DNA of 64,000 nt, taken from Runella slithyformis DSM 19594 (lineage in GTDB: Bacteria; Bacteroidota; Bacteroidia; Cytophagales; Spirosomataceae). The notes beneath the pieces are model-generated. The model made no database searches. It saw only the letters and a program-made list of their open reading frames with translations, and had not been told where the DNA came from. Where the stretch lies: the NCBI RefSeq assembly GCF_000218895.1, contig NC_015703.1, forward strand, positions 1,673,501 through 1,737,500, written 5' to 3'. The first letter of the stretch is position 1; each line of letters opens with the position of its first letter. Below, in pieces: positions 33,200 through 41,394 of the stretch. Made by a program: the position numbers and the translations under genes.

Positions 33200-35650
33200 A
33201 TGCTGAATGAGAATAAATCGCGGGACAGGTATGCAGAAGTATCCGCAAACATTGATGTGAAACGCATTATGCGAGTCCTTTGGAGTCGCTGGTATTGGAT
33301 TTTGGGGGCCTTGACCGTTACAACCGCCGGGTGCCTTATCTTTTTACAAATGGCCAAGCCGCGCTACGTGGCCGAGGTACTTTTAAGGTACAATGATAAG
33401 CAAACGGAATTTGATGAGCTCAACAAAATCATTCAACCCGATGCCGGTGTGCAGGAATACCTGACCGAAAAGTACGTTATCAAATCCGAAGAAGTCATCA
33501 ACGGTGCCTTGGAGCGACTGAAGTATCCCTTTACGTTTTATACCGAATCCACTTTCCTGACAGAAGACGTGTACCCTTTTAAGCCGTTTACGGCCGATAT
33601 CGTTTCGTACGAATCGAGCGAATACGAGTACGGGACGTTTGAAATTCAACCCGGTGGGGTAATTACCTACAAAGCTGAATCCGGTGAAGAAATTAAGCGT
33701 TTTGACTTGGCTAAAGATACGGTGATTGCCGTCAAAGGTCTTTCTTTTAAAGTCAATTCAGTAGCTACATTCACGCAGGAATATGGATTTACATACAATG
33801 ACATTTATGCCATGCGCGAACGCATGGACAGCCAAATTCACGTGGATGAAGCTGAGCATAATATGCCGATCCTGACCATTTCTTTTACGTATCATAATCG
33901 AAAATTTACGCAGGATTTTTTGCAAAAACTGATTGAGTCCTACCAAAGATACGACCTCGAACAAAAGAAGCGCTCATCCAACCTGACCATTGATTTTATT
34001 CGTGAACAAATCAAAATATACTTTGATGCGTTAAGAAAATCTTCTTCCGAACTGGAAAAATACAAACAGGGACGCTCAGTGCCTAACCTTCAGGCATCTA
34101 TGTCGGATGTAATGGGGCAAATTACGGGTCTCAAAACTCAAAAGAATCTCCTTGAAATTCAGAAATCGTACATCAATCTCTTGGAACAGAGTCTTTCCAA
34201 CCGATTTGAACCCATCAACATCGGTACCATCGGGCTTGATAACAACAGTGATGGAATGCTGGTACGGTTAGTGTCGGAATTGAACAAACTTATTTTGGAC
34301 CGTAAAGGATTGACCATTGGTAAAAATCTGAGTGTCAATAACCCTGTTGTCAAGGCCGCCGACGATGAAATTGAACGCATGCGTGAACAAATTTTGAGCA
34401 ATATCAAGGTACAGCGCCAAAAAAACGACGGAACGCTCAAAATCATTAACGGAAATCTTTCTCTGCTCGAAAGTCGTCTGAACGCCCTGCCTTCCGTGGA
34501 GCGTGAGTTAAGTTATCTTCAAAATGACCGTGATGTCAACGAAAAGATCTATTTACTGCTCATCAATAAAGAAATAGAAACCTCCATCATGAAGGCCGGC
34601 ATGCTGCCTTCATTTACGGTACTGACCCGAACAGACTCGTATAAGGTCTATCCCAGAGGTGCCCGATTATTGATGCTGTCGGTTTTGTTTGGCCTGCTGA
34701 TTGGGCTTGGCTCCATTTTCCTCGTCCGCTATCTCAACGGGAAGTTTACCGAAATACCCAAAATCGGCCAAAACAGCCATGTCAAACTGCTCGGGACCAT
34801 TCACCGATATCAGGAAAAAGTGCAGAACAACGAAAAAGACCTCCTGCATTTTCTGGACAACCGCTCACTTTTTGCCGAGTCGGTCAACAACGTACGTACT
34901 AATTTAAACTTCCTTGTCATCGACTCCAATACCAAAGGCAAACTTCTGGTCATTACCTCTGAAGTATCCGGCGAAGGAAAGTCATTTGTAACGCTCAATT
35001 TGGCTACATCACTGACCAAAGTCGGCAAGAAAGTACTGATCATTGTTTCAGACCTGCGCCGCTCAAAACTTCATAAATTTTTCAATAACAACAACAGGAT
35101 AGGGTTAAGCACCTTCCTGACGGGCAAAGCGGATGATTACCGAAAAGTGATCCGGCATTCCGTCATTGAAGGGTTAGACTATGTCCCTGCGGGCCCGGTC
35201 CCGTTCAACCCTACCGAACTCATTCAAAACGAACGTTTCGAAAATATGATTGAGGCATGTCGGCAAGAATATGACTTTGTGCTGATAGATACGGCCCCCA
35301 TCGGTTTGGTATCTGATAACATTCCTCTGCTTCGCAAAAGCGACCTGGTTATTTTTATCATTCGCTGGCTGTACTCAAACGAAGAAGCCTATTTGCTGGC
35401 CGATCAAATCGCCGATGAACTTGAACTCAAATCCGTTGGGGTGATCGTTAATGATTTTTACCGCGATGACCTGTATGCATCGCTCGCTTCGGCTTCGTAT
35501 TATGCTTCCAAGGGCTATGGATACAATTATAAATACACCTACGATTACTACGGAAAGTCCAATGGGTATTATACCGACGAAAGCACCAAAGAGAAATCCC
35601 TGCTAAAAAGGGGCTTTCACCGGGTTATAAAGCTGTTTCAGCGTACGTAA
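33200..35650 (+). CDS. Wzc-like polysaccharide co-polymerase/tyrosine autokinase
   Basis: BY-kinases of this type set capsule or EPS chain length through cycles of tyrosine phosphorylation. The 816-aa product has an N-terminal Wzz domain with a first membrane helix (about residues 33-52), a long periplasmic coiled coil, a second helix (LLMLSVLFGLLIGLGSIFL, about residues 492-510), and a cytoplasmic kinase domain with Walker A EVSGEGKS (Lys594), Walker A' VLIIVSDLRR and Walker B FVLIDTAP. Walker A' has Ser in place of the first Asp usually seen. The C-terminal tail holds a dense tyrosine cluster (YGYNYKYTYDYYGKSNGYY), the autophosphorylation sites. The partner phosphatase is encoded just upstream. 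Confidence 0.94.
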   Translation: MLNENKSRDRYAEVSANIDVKRIMRVLWSRWYWILGALTVTTAGCLIFLQMAKPRYVAEVLLRYNDKQTEFDELNKIIQPDAGVQEYLTEKYVIKSEEVINGALERLKYPFTFYTESTFLTEDVYPFKPFTADIVSYESSEYEYGTFEIQPGGVITYKAESGEEIKRFDLAKDTVIAVKGLSFKVNSVATFTQEYGFTYNDIYAMRERMDSQIHVDEAEHNMPILTISFTYHNRKFTQDFLQKLIESYQRYDLEQKKRSSNLTIDFIREQIKIYFDALRKSSSELEKYKQGRSVPNLQASMSDVMGQITGLKTQKNLLEIQKSYINLLEQSLSNRFEPINIGTIGLDNNSDGMLVRLVSELNKLILDRKGLTIGKNLSVNNPVVKAADDEIERMREQILSNIKVQRQKNDGTLKIINGNLSLLESRLNALPSVERELSYLQNDRDVNEKIYLLLINKEIETSIMKAGMLPSFTVLTRTDSYKVYPRGARLLMLSVLFGLLIGLGSIFLVRYLNGKFTEIPKIGQNSHVKLLGTIHRYQEKVQNNEKDLLHFLDNRSLFAESVNNVRTNLNFLVIDSNTKGKLLVITSEVSGEGKSFVTLNLATSLTKVGKKVLIIVSDLRRSKLHKFFNNNNRIGLSTFLTGKADDYRKVIRHSVIEGLDYVPAGPVPFNPTELIQNERFENMIEACRQEYDFVLIDTAPIGLVSDNIPLLRKSDLVIFIIRWLYSNEEAYLLADQIADELELKSVGVIVNDFYRDDLYASLASASYYASKGYGYNYKYTYDYYGKSNGYYTDESTKEKSLLKRGFHRVIKLFQRT

Positions 35651-36057
35651 ATGCTTACCAAACCTGACAGCTTTCGTTAAATTCGGCCGTCACTTCATCT
35701 TCACAAAAGGTTTCATTTGAGCAGTGAGCGCCTTACAGCGTACAAATGCTTTTCGCTTTTCTGCACGATTTCGGGGGCGCTGCTCCAAATGGGCCCGTCA
35801 GGCACTTAACATTTGATTTTTATTTCTTTTTGGCATTGTTGTTGTTTAGCTTCCGTTAAGTTGGCAAGGAAAAGGTCTGAATCCTCCGTTAATTCATGAG
35901 GTAAAAGGCATAATGAATCCATTTTGAGCCCTTTGAATGTGCTAAATGACATCTCAGTGAAAAGAAGACACATCGACTTATAACCAACCCATTAAGAAAA
36001 TAATTAAAATTTATAGGAATAAATGGATAGAATTAAGGAAAAAAATAAATAGTTCTT
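35651..36057. other. Non-coding stretch after the export operon
   Basis: About 400 bp without a convincing ORF on either strand. I see no tRNA-like sequence, strong hairpin or ordered repeat. The last 100 bp become A-rich ahead of the TPR gene promoter. The first half is GC-richer and could be a decayed gene remnant, but I could not recognise one. Confidence 0.4.
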
Positions 36058-36086
36058 TTTGACTTCCAACAGTTTTCCTAATTTTG
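36058..36086 (+). promoter_or_regulatory. Bacteroidota promoter of the TPR protein gene
   Basis: TTTG at 36058-36061, a 17-nt spacer and TAATTTTG at 36079-36086 match the -33/-7 consensus. The ATG codons at 36105 and 36111 lie just downstream, giving a very short leader. Confidence 0.62.
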
Positions 36087-36110
36087 CACTCCAATTTGAA
36101 ATCAATGGTA

Positions 36111-36806
36111 ATGAGCAACAAAGACACAGATTCCGGTTTAGAGTTCTTGGAAAGCCCTGAAGGCTTGGCGGGTGAGTTAACCAAATTCGAGAAAAATCTC
36201 GAAAAAAATCGTAATATCTTTTTTATTGTAGGTGGCGTAATAATTGCAGCTTTGGCAGGATGGTTTGGCTATCACTGGTACGTAAGCAGTCAGGACGAAC
36301 AGGCACAAGCCGTTTTATTCAACCCTGTTTTTGCGATAGAAGCCGATTCTTTGAACAAAGCACTTAAAGGCAGCGGCGGGAACCCCGGCTTATTGGCCAT
36401 TGCCGATGAATACAGTGCTACTCCTGCCGGAAATCTGGCCTCTTTTTATGCCGGTACCGCGCTTTTGAAACAGGGAAAATTTGACGAAGCCATTGAGCGT
36501 TTAAAATCATTCAGTTCTTCTGATCTGCTCGTTCAGGCACGCGCTTATTCACTCATCGGTGATGCCTATATGGAGAAAAACAACGCCGAAGAAGCCATAA
36601 GCTATTACCAAAAAGCCGTTGATTATAAGCCTAATGCGTATTTTACGCCTATGTACATGATCAAATTGGGAATCGCCTACGAGAAAGCGAAGAAAAATCA
36701 GGAAGCCATTGAAGTATATGGCAACCTCATCGAAAAATACCCGCAATCATCGGAAGTGCTGAATGCGAAGAAATTTAAGGGCTTGCTCGAAAGTGCAGCA
36801 GAGTAA
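36111..36806 (+). CDS. TPR-containing membrane-anchored protein (YfgM-like)
   Basis: The product of about 231 aa starts with 35-40 cytoplasmic residues, then one membrane helix (NIFFIVGGVIIAALAGWFGYHWY) and a periplasmic part with three to four tetratricopeptide repeats, e.g. GKFDEAIERLKSFSS, ARAYSLIGDAYMEKNNAEEAI and YQKAVDYKPNA. The layout resembles YfgM/TPR_21 proteins that link the Sec translocon to periplasmic chaperones, and this is the best guess for its role. ATG codons at 36105 and 36111 are both possible, as the -7 element lies only about 20 nt upstream. It is a single-gene unit with its own promoter and a strong terminator. Confidence 0.85.
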   Translation: MSNKDTDSGLEFLESPEGLAGELTKFEKNLEKNRNIFFIVGGVIIAALAGWFGYHWYVSSQDEQAQAVLFNPVFAIEADSLNKALKGSGGNPGLLAIADEYSATPAGNLASFYAGTALLKQGKFDEAIERLKSFSSSDLLVQARAYSLIGDAYMEKNNAEEAISYYQKAVDYKPNAYFTPMYMIKLGIAYEKAKKNQEAIEVYGNLIEKYPQSSEVLNAKKFKGLLESAAE

Positions 36807-36830
36807 AATACAATGAAAAAGTAAATTCGG

Positions 36831-36873
36831 GTGAAGGATAGAGCAAATCGTGGCTTTATCCTTCACTTTTTTT
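36831..36873 (+). terminator. Rho-independent terminator after the TPR gene
   Basis: GTGAAGGATA (36831-36840) and TATCCTTCAC (36857-36866) form a perfect 10-bp stem, loop 16 nt, followed directly by seven T residues. It lies 24 bp past the TPR gene stop. Confidence 0.92.
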
Positions 36874-36907
36874 ATAATCATTCTAACAAACATTGACCAA
36901 TAAAACT

Positions 36908-37822
36908 ATGAGTTTATTAACAGTAGGCTCAGTGGCTTTTGATGCTATTGAGACCCCATTCGGAAAAACGGATAAAATTGTGGGGGGAGCTGCCACTTAC
37001 ATTACACTTACCGCCTCCTATTTCACTAAGAAGAATAATATCATCGGAGTGGTAGGCGGTGATTTTCCGAAAGAAATGATTGATACTCTCGAAAAACACG
37101 GCGTCAATACGGAAGGGCTGGAAATTAAGCCTGAAGGAAAAACATTCTTTTGGTCGGGCAAATACCACAATGATATGAATACCCGCGATACGTTGGATAC
37201 TCAACTCAATGTTTTTGGTGATTTTGACCCTACGATTCCCGCTTCTTATCAGGATTGCGAATATTTAATGCTGGGCAACATGGTGCCGGCACTTCAGATG
37301 ACCGTTTTGAATCGCCTTCATAGCCGCCCTAAGTTTGTCATGCTGGATACCATGAACTTATGGATGAATATTGCACTGGATGACCTGAAAGCGGTCATTG
37401 CAAAAGCAGACTGTTTGACCATCAACGACGAAGAAGCACGTATCCTCTCCGGAGACTATTCCTTGCGCCGTGCCGCCAAGACGATAATGGCAATGGGCCC
37501 TAAAACATTGATCATTAAGAAAGGCGAACACGGAGCACTGCTGTTTCAGGGCGATCAGGTATTTTTCTGCCCGGCCTTACCGCTTGAAGACGTATTTGAC
37601 CCCACCGGTGCCGGCGATACCTTTGCGGGTGGATTTATCGGCTACCTTGCCAGCACCGACGATATCAGCTTTGACAACATGAAGCGCGCCATCGTGTACG
37701 GTTCGGCCATGGCTTCATTCTGCGTAGAGAAATTTGGCTCTGAACGAATCGTTGGCCTGACACAGGAAGAAATTACCACCCGCGTGCAGGAATTTGTGCA
37801 ATTGGCGCATTTTCAGATCTGA
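36908..37822 (+). CDS. PfkB family carbohydrate kinase
   Basis: PfkB/ribokinase-type enzymes phosphorylate sugars or nucleosides using ATP. The 304-aa product has the N-terminal GGAATYITLTASYF (substrate-binding Gly-Gly) and the C-terminal signature DPTGAGDTFAGGFIGYL with the catalytic Asp. The LTINDEEARILSG segment is typical of the fold. Its substrate cannot be identified; comparable genes in Bacteroidetes are often annotated only as sugar kinase. The start at 36908 (ATG) follows a TTG-initiated frame by five codons. A strong terminator lies on either side, so it is monocistronic. Confidence 0.88.
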   Translation: MSLLTVGSVAFDAIETPFGKTDKIVGGAATYITLTASYFTKKNNIIGVVGGDFPKEMIDTLEKHGVNTEGLEIKPEGKTFFWSGKYHNDMNTRDTLDTQLNVFGDFDPTIPASYQDCEYLMLGNMVPALQMTVLNRLHSRPKFVMLDTMNLWMNIALDDLKAVIAKADCLTINDEEARILSGDYSLRRAAKTIMAMGPKTLIIKKGEHGALLFQGDQVFFCPALPLEDVFDPTGAGDTFAGGFIGYLASTDDISFDNMKRAIVYGSAMASFCVEKFGSERIVGLTQEEITTRVQEFVQLAHFQI

Positions 37823-37829
37823 TTTTCAC

Positions 37830-37880
37830 CCCGATAGGATACGAATATTCATTTCTTCGATCCTATCGGGTTTCTTTTTT
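37830..37880 (+). terminator. Rho-independent terminator after the PfkB gene
   Basis: CCCGATAGGAT (37830-37840) and ATCCTATCGGG (37860-37870) form a perfect 11-bp stem followed by TTTCTTTTTT. It begins seven bp after the stop codon. Confidence 0.92.
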
Positions 37881-37908
37881 AGAATATTGATTTAGCGAGA
37901 ATATCAGG

Positions 37909-38754
37909 ATGAAAGAGGAAATTTATTCAAAAGTAATGACCTATATCTTCCTGCTCTTAATGGCTTTGTTCGCGGTTAAATGGGGTGTTAAAATTGTATT
38001 CAGAAATTCTTCCAACCGTAAAATACTTTTTCGTTTTTGGGCTTTTGTTCGTAAACCCTATTATTCAGAAAATACTGTACTTTCTTCCATGCCCCCTCTG
38101 CGTTGGTTATGGCAATTATTCAAAGTTTATTTCGGCTTTTCTGCTTTAATAGTTACCATTTCTTTAACAACAACAAAACTTATTGAATACTTAACCTCGG
38201 GGAACTTTAATCAGGACCATAGTTTTGATTCCATTTATGAGGTACTTTTTTTCACTGTTATACTTGCTCCCTTTCTAGAAGAAGGAACCTTTAGACTTCC
38301 TCTGCGATTATCTGCTTTCAGTTTAGCCTCGTCAATTGGAATCGGGGGAGTTTTATTCATTTTTCTTACTATGCCTTCGTGGCTTGCAGAGTTTAATATT
38401 ATTTTAGTAGCCTTGGTTGTGCTTTGCCTGCTATGTATTCCAACATTCTATTTATTAAATCTTCAACCGGCTGTACTTGATTGGCTTCATCCAAGATTTA
38501 AAAAACATTTTCGTTGGATTTATTATTTTTCTTCTGTTGCTTTCGGGTTTGCACACCTCAACAATTTTAGTGATTTAACCCTTTATCATTATCTATTTAT
38601 TCCTATATTGACGTTACCACAGCTTTATTCGGGTTTTTTCTTTGGCTATGCCCGAATGCGTTATGGGTTTTGGTATGGTATCGGACTTCATACCCTTAAC
38701 AATTTATCAGCTGCATTTGTGTATATATTCACACATATAACCGAACTGTTGTAA
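37909..38754 (+). CDS. CPBP family intramembrane metalloprotease
   Basis: CPBP (CAAX-protease/bacteriocin-processing) enzymes are membrane glutamic-type proteases linked to peptide processing or bacteriocin immunity. The 281-aa product has about seven hydrophobic helices and the family motifs: EEGTFR (Glu124-Glu125-xxx-Arg129), FGFAHLNNF and LHTLNNLSAAF with the conserved His and Asn residues. All catalytic positions are intact. Base composition is clearly lower in GC than neighbours: two sampled 60-nt lines have 32 and 37 percent, against 63 percent in one from hemB next door. This suggests recent transfer, or simply the Phe/Leu/Ile-rich coding content. It ends 30 bp before hemB. Confidence 0.85.
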   Translation: MKEEIYSKVMTYIFLLLMALFAVKWGVKIVFRNSSNRKILFRFWAFVRKPYYSENTVLSSMPPLRWLWQLFKVYFGFSALIVTISLTTTKLIEYLTSGNFNQDHSFDSIYEVLFFTVILAPFLEEGTFRLPLRLSAFSLASSIGIGGVLFIFLTMPSWLAEFNIILVALVVLCLLCIPTFYLLNLQPAVLDWLHPRFKKHFRWIYYFSSVAFGFAHLNNFSDLTLYHYLFIPILTLPQLYSGFFFGYARMRYGFWYGIGLHTLNNLSAAFVYIFTHITELL

Positions 38755-38784
38755 GAATCAATTAAAAAACTGAGAAATCAACTC

Positions 38785-39765
38785 ATGAACTACTCCATCA
38801 TTCGCCGTCCGCGTCGCAATCGACAATCGGAGGCCATTCGAGCTTTGGTTCAGGAAACGACCGTTTCCGTCAATGACCTTATCTATCCCATGTTTCTTCT
38901 GGATGGGCAAGGCATCAAAAGTGAGGTCAAATCCATGCCGGGTATTTACCGTTATTCGCTGGATACACTGTTGGAAGAACTGAAAGAAGTCACAGACTTA
39001 GGCATCAAATGCATTGATCTGTTTCCCAATTATGCCGAAGATAAGAAAGATAAATATGCCACCGAGAGCTATCGGGAAGGCACATTTTATCTGGACGCGC
39101 TGAAAGCGGTAAAAGATCACTTTCCGGAGTTGGCCTTGATGACCGACATTGCTATGGACCCGTACAGCAGCGACGGCCACGATGGATTGGTGGAAAACGG
39201 TAAAATTCTAAACGACGAAACCCTTGAGATTCTGGGGAAAATGGCCGTTGCGCAGGCACGCGCCGGCGCTGATATTCTGGGGCCAAGCGATATGATGGAC
39301 GGGCGCGTTGGCTACATCCGCCAAGCCTTGGATGCCGAAGGCTTTACCAACGTCAGCATCATGTCGTACTCCGTCAAATTTGCCAGCGCCTTTTACGGTC
39401 CTTTCCGCGATGCGCTGGATTCGGCTCCGCGTTTCGGCGATAAAAAAACCTATCAGATGAATCCCGCCAACGTGCGCGAAGCCCTCATCGAAGCCGCCTT
39501 GGATTATGAAGAAGGAGCTGACTTTTTGATGGTCAAACCTGCACTCGCGTATTTGGATGTCATTAAGACCTTAGATCAGAATTTTGACCTGCCGATTGCG
39601 GCGTATAACGTATCCGGCGAATACGCAATGCTCAAAGCAGCGGCCCAAAACGGGTGGCTGGACGGAGACCGCGCCATGCTCGAAACACTGCTTTCGATTC
39701 GGAGAGCCGGCGCCAAAATTATCCTGACATACTTTGCCAAAGAATTTGCCCTTCTGCAAGCGTAA
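38785..39765 (+). CDS. hemB: Porphobilinogen synthase (delta-aminolevulinate dehydratase)
   Basis: HemB condenses two 5-aminolevulinate molecules into porphobilinogen, an early step of haem synthesis. The 326-aa product has both active-site lysines: Lys198 in MSYSVKFASAFYGPFRD and Lys251 in MVKPALAYLDVI. The metal region reads DIAMDPYSSDGHDGLV: the three cysteines of the zinc-dependent enzymes are replaced by Ala/Asp, as in magnesium-dependent forms. Length is normal. No other hem gene is adjacent. It may be read through from the CPBP gene 30 bp upstream, since no terminator separates them. Confidence 0.96.
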   Translation: MNYSIIRRPRRNRQSEAIRALVQETTVSVNDLIYPMFLLDGQGIKSEVKSMPGIYRYSLDTLLEELKEVTDLGIKCIDLFPNYAEDKKDKYATESYREGTFYLDALKAVKDHFPELALMTDIAMDPYSSDGHDGLVENGKILNDETLEILGKMAVAQARAGADILGPSDMMDGRVGYIRQALDAEGFTNVSIMSYSVKFASAFYGPFRDALDSAPRFGDKKTYQMNPANVREALIEAALDYEEGADFLMVKPALAYLDVIKTLDQNFDLPIAAYNVSGEYAMLKAAAQNGWLDGDRAMLETLLSIRRAGAKIILTYFAKEFALLQA

Positions 39766-39806
39766 ACGGCAACAATTTTCGGCTTTTATAAGCGTTTAGA
39801 CATGTA

Positions 39807-39849
39807 TTAAGGTTAAAAGGGTATCTTCATCTTATCTTTTTAACCTTAA
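39807..39849. repeat. 12-bp AT-rich inverted repeat before the FAS1 gene
   Basis: TTAAGGTTAAAA (39807-39818) is exactly complementary to TTTTAACCTTAA (39838-39849), loop 19 nt. It lies 41 bp after hemB and could be its terminator, with a weak tail, or a binding site for the next gene's regulation. Confidence 0.5.
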
Positions 39850-39885
39850 CTGTTTGTTATAACATCTAAGCATCATTTTTACGTA

Positions 39886-40827
39886 ATGAAAAAATTCATC
39901 GGTTGCTTTTTTCTAATCGCTTTGGCCTTCATGGGCTGCCGTCAGGATGAGCCACAACCTAAAAGCATTTCGGATATTTTATTGGGGGAAAATAATCTCA
40001 CCATATTGCGGGCGGCTATCACGCACGCGGGCCTGCAGGATGCGTTTAAGACCAGCACCGTAACGCTCTTTGCGCCAACAGATGAGGGCTTCAAAGCGGC
40101 CGGGTATGCCGATGCTTCGGCCATTACGGCCTTACCACCCGAACAGGTCCGGGCCTTGATCACCAACCATGTCATCACGTCCAATTACCCATCATCCGTT
40201 ATGAAGTTGGGTGCACTAAACCCCGTCAGTATGCTGTCAAGGGCACGGCTTTATTTGAGTTTTATCGACGGCATTGCGTACTTAAATCAAGCCCGCGCCA
40301 ATAAATTGGACTTGGCAGCCACCAATGGAGTCGTACACGTCATCAATGGCGTGGTTCCAATCCCGTTGCACAGTTTGGGACAACTTCTTAAAACCACGCC
40401 CGAGTTCAGTCTGTTTCGTGCGGCGCTTATGAAAGCCGTTGGAAGTGATGCGCGGTTGAAAGTATTTACGGATTCTACAGGAGCAAACCCTTTGGACCCT
40501 TCTTACACCATTTTTCTACCTACCAATTCGGCCATGGAAGCCGCCGGACTTACGTTGGCAAGAATCAACTCCTCAGCTGTTTCTTCGGCATCATTGGCCA
40601 ATTTAGTTTCCTACCATATTGTCTTGAGCCGTTTTTTTTCACCCAATCTGCCTTCCGGCAACCTTCCTATGTTTGATGCATCATTTACTACGTTTGTTGC
40701 TAAGTCTTCGACGGGCATAAAAATAACGGGTCGAGGTGCTCCTGCTACACCCGCTAATGTCACCAAAGCCGATGTCACAGCGACCAATGGAGTGATTTAC
40801 GTTATTGACCGTGTTTTGTCTCCTTAG
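39886..40827 (+). CDS. Lipoprotein with two fasciclin (FAS1) domains
   Basis: FAS1 domains mediate cell adhesion and protein binding outside the cell. The 313-aa product has a lipoprotein signal peptide with lipobox FMGC at about residue 18, then two FAS1 domains. The first runs over about residues 35-160 (TVTLFAPTDEGFKAAGY, ATNGVVHVINGVVPIP); the second over about 160-313 (YTIFLPTNSAMEAAGL, ATNGVIYVIDRVLSP). Both have the H1/H2-like conserved stretches. Surface location in the outer membrane is likely but not proven. Similar lipoproteins are common in Cytophagia. It is probably monocistronic, although a secreted 166-aa protein follows 61 bp later. Confidence 0.9.
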   Translation: MKKFIGCFFLIALAFMGCRQDEPQPKSISDILLGENNLTILRAAITHAGLQDAFKTSTVTLFAPTDEGFKAAGYADASAITALPPEQVRALITNHVITSNYPSSVMKLGALNPVSMLSRARLYLSFIDGIAYLNQARANKLDLAATNGVVHVINGVVPIPLHSLGQLLKTTPEFSLFRAALMKAVGSDARLKVFTDSTGANPLDPSYTIFLPTNSAMEAAGLTLARINSSAVSSASLANLVSYHIVLSRFFSPNLPSGNLPMFDASFTTFVAKSSTGIKITGRGAPATPANVTKADVTATNGVIYVIDRVLSP

Positions 40828-40888
40828 ATCGGGAACATAATTGCCTTGGAAATTGTATTAAACCTGTTGCCAATCAATCCATAAAAGC

Positions 40889-41389
40889 ATGAAAAGTTTA
40901 GTCGCTGCCCTTGTCCTGTCTTCTGTTGTTCTCACCGGATTTGTAAAATCCGAACAAACGTCTGAATCAGGCGATAAATTTCGTTATCGGGCACTCACCG
41001 GAAACAATCCCGTAAAGATCACCTGGGAAACCCTCCGTGACGTTACTTTCAAGAAAAAATGGTATCCGGAAGAATCTGTGTACATGCTGTACCCAACGTT
41101 CGGGCCAAATGTGAACAAACTCAACGGAAAGGAAGTATTGCTGACCGGCTACATCCTGCCGATTGATGTGGAATCAAACTTATATGCCCTTTCGGCCTTT
41201 CCGTTCAGTGCGTGTTTCTTCTGCGGAGGTGCGGGTCCGGAATCAGTGGTCGGCTTGAAATTCAAGAAAAACGGGCGCAAATTCAAAACCGACGAGCGCC
41301 ATACCCTGCGCGGCGTAATGAAACTCAATGCGGACAATATTTACGAACTGAATTATAACATTGAAGGCGCTGAAATCGCGGAAGAGTAA
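40889..41389 (+). CDS. Exported protein with CFFCGGAGPE motif, unknown function
   Basis: The 166-aa product has a signal peptide (SLVAALVLSSVVLTGFVKS) and one conspicuous motif, SACFFCGGAGPESVVGL, whose two cysteines (CFFC) look like a metal- or redox-active pair. Around it is a small OB-fold-like pattern: LNGKEVLLTGYILPID before it and LRGVMKLNADNIYELNYNI after it. The layout recalls DUF3299-type envelope proteins, but the assignment is tentative. It follows the FAS1 gene on the same strand and its stop lies only 5 bp from the convergent pbpC stop, with no space for a terminator. Confidence 0.7.
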   Translation: MKSLVAALVLSSVVLTGFVKSEQTSESGDKFRYRALTGNNPVKITWETLRDVTFKKKWYPEESVYMLYPTFGPNVNKLNGKEVLLTGYILPIDVESNLYALSAFPFSACFFCGGAGPESVVGLKFKKNGRKFKTDERHTLRGVMKLNADNIYELNYNIEGAEIAEE

Positions 41390-41394
41390 GATTT

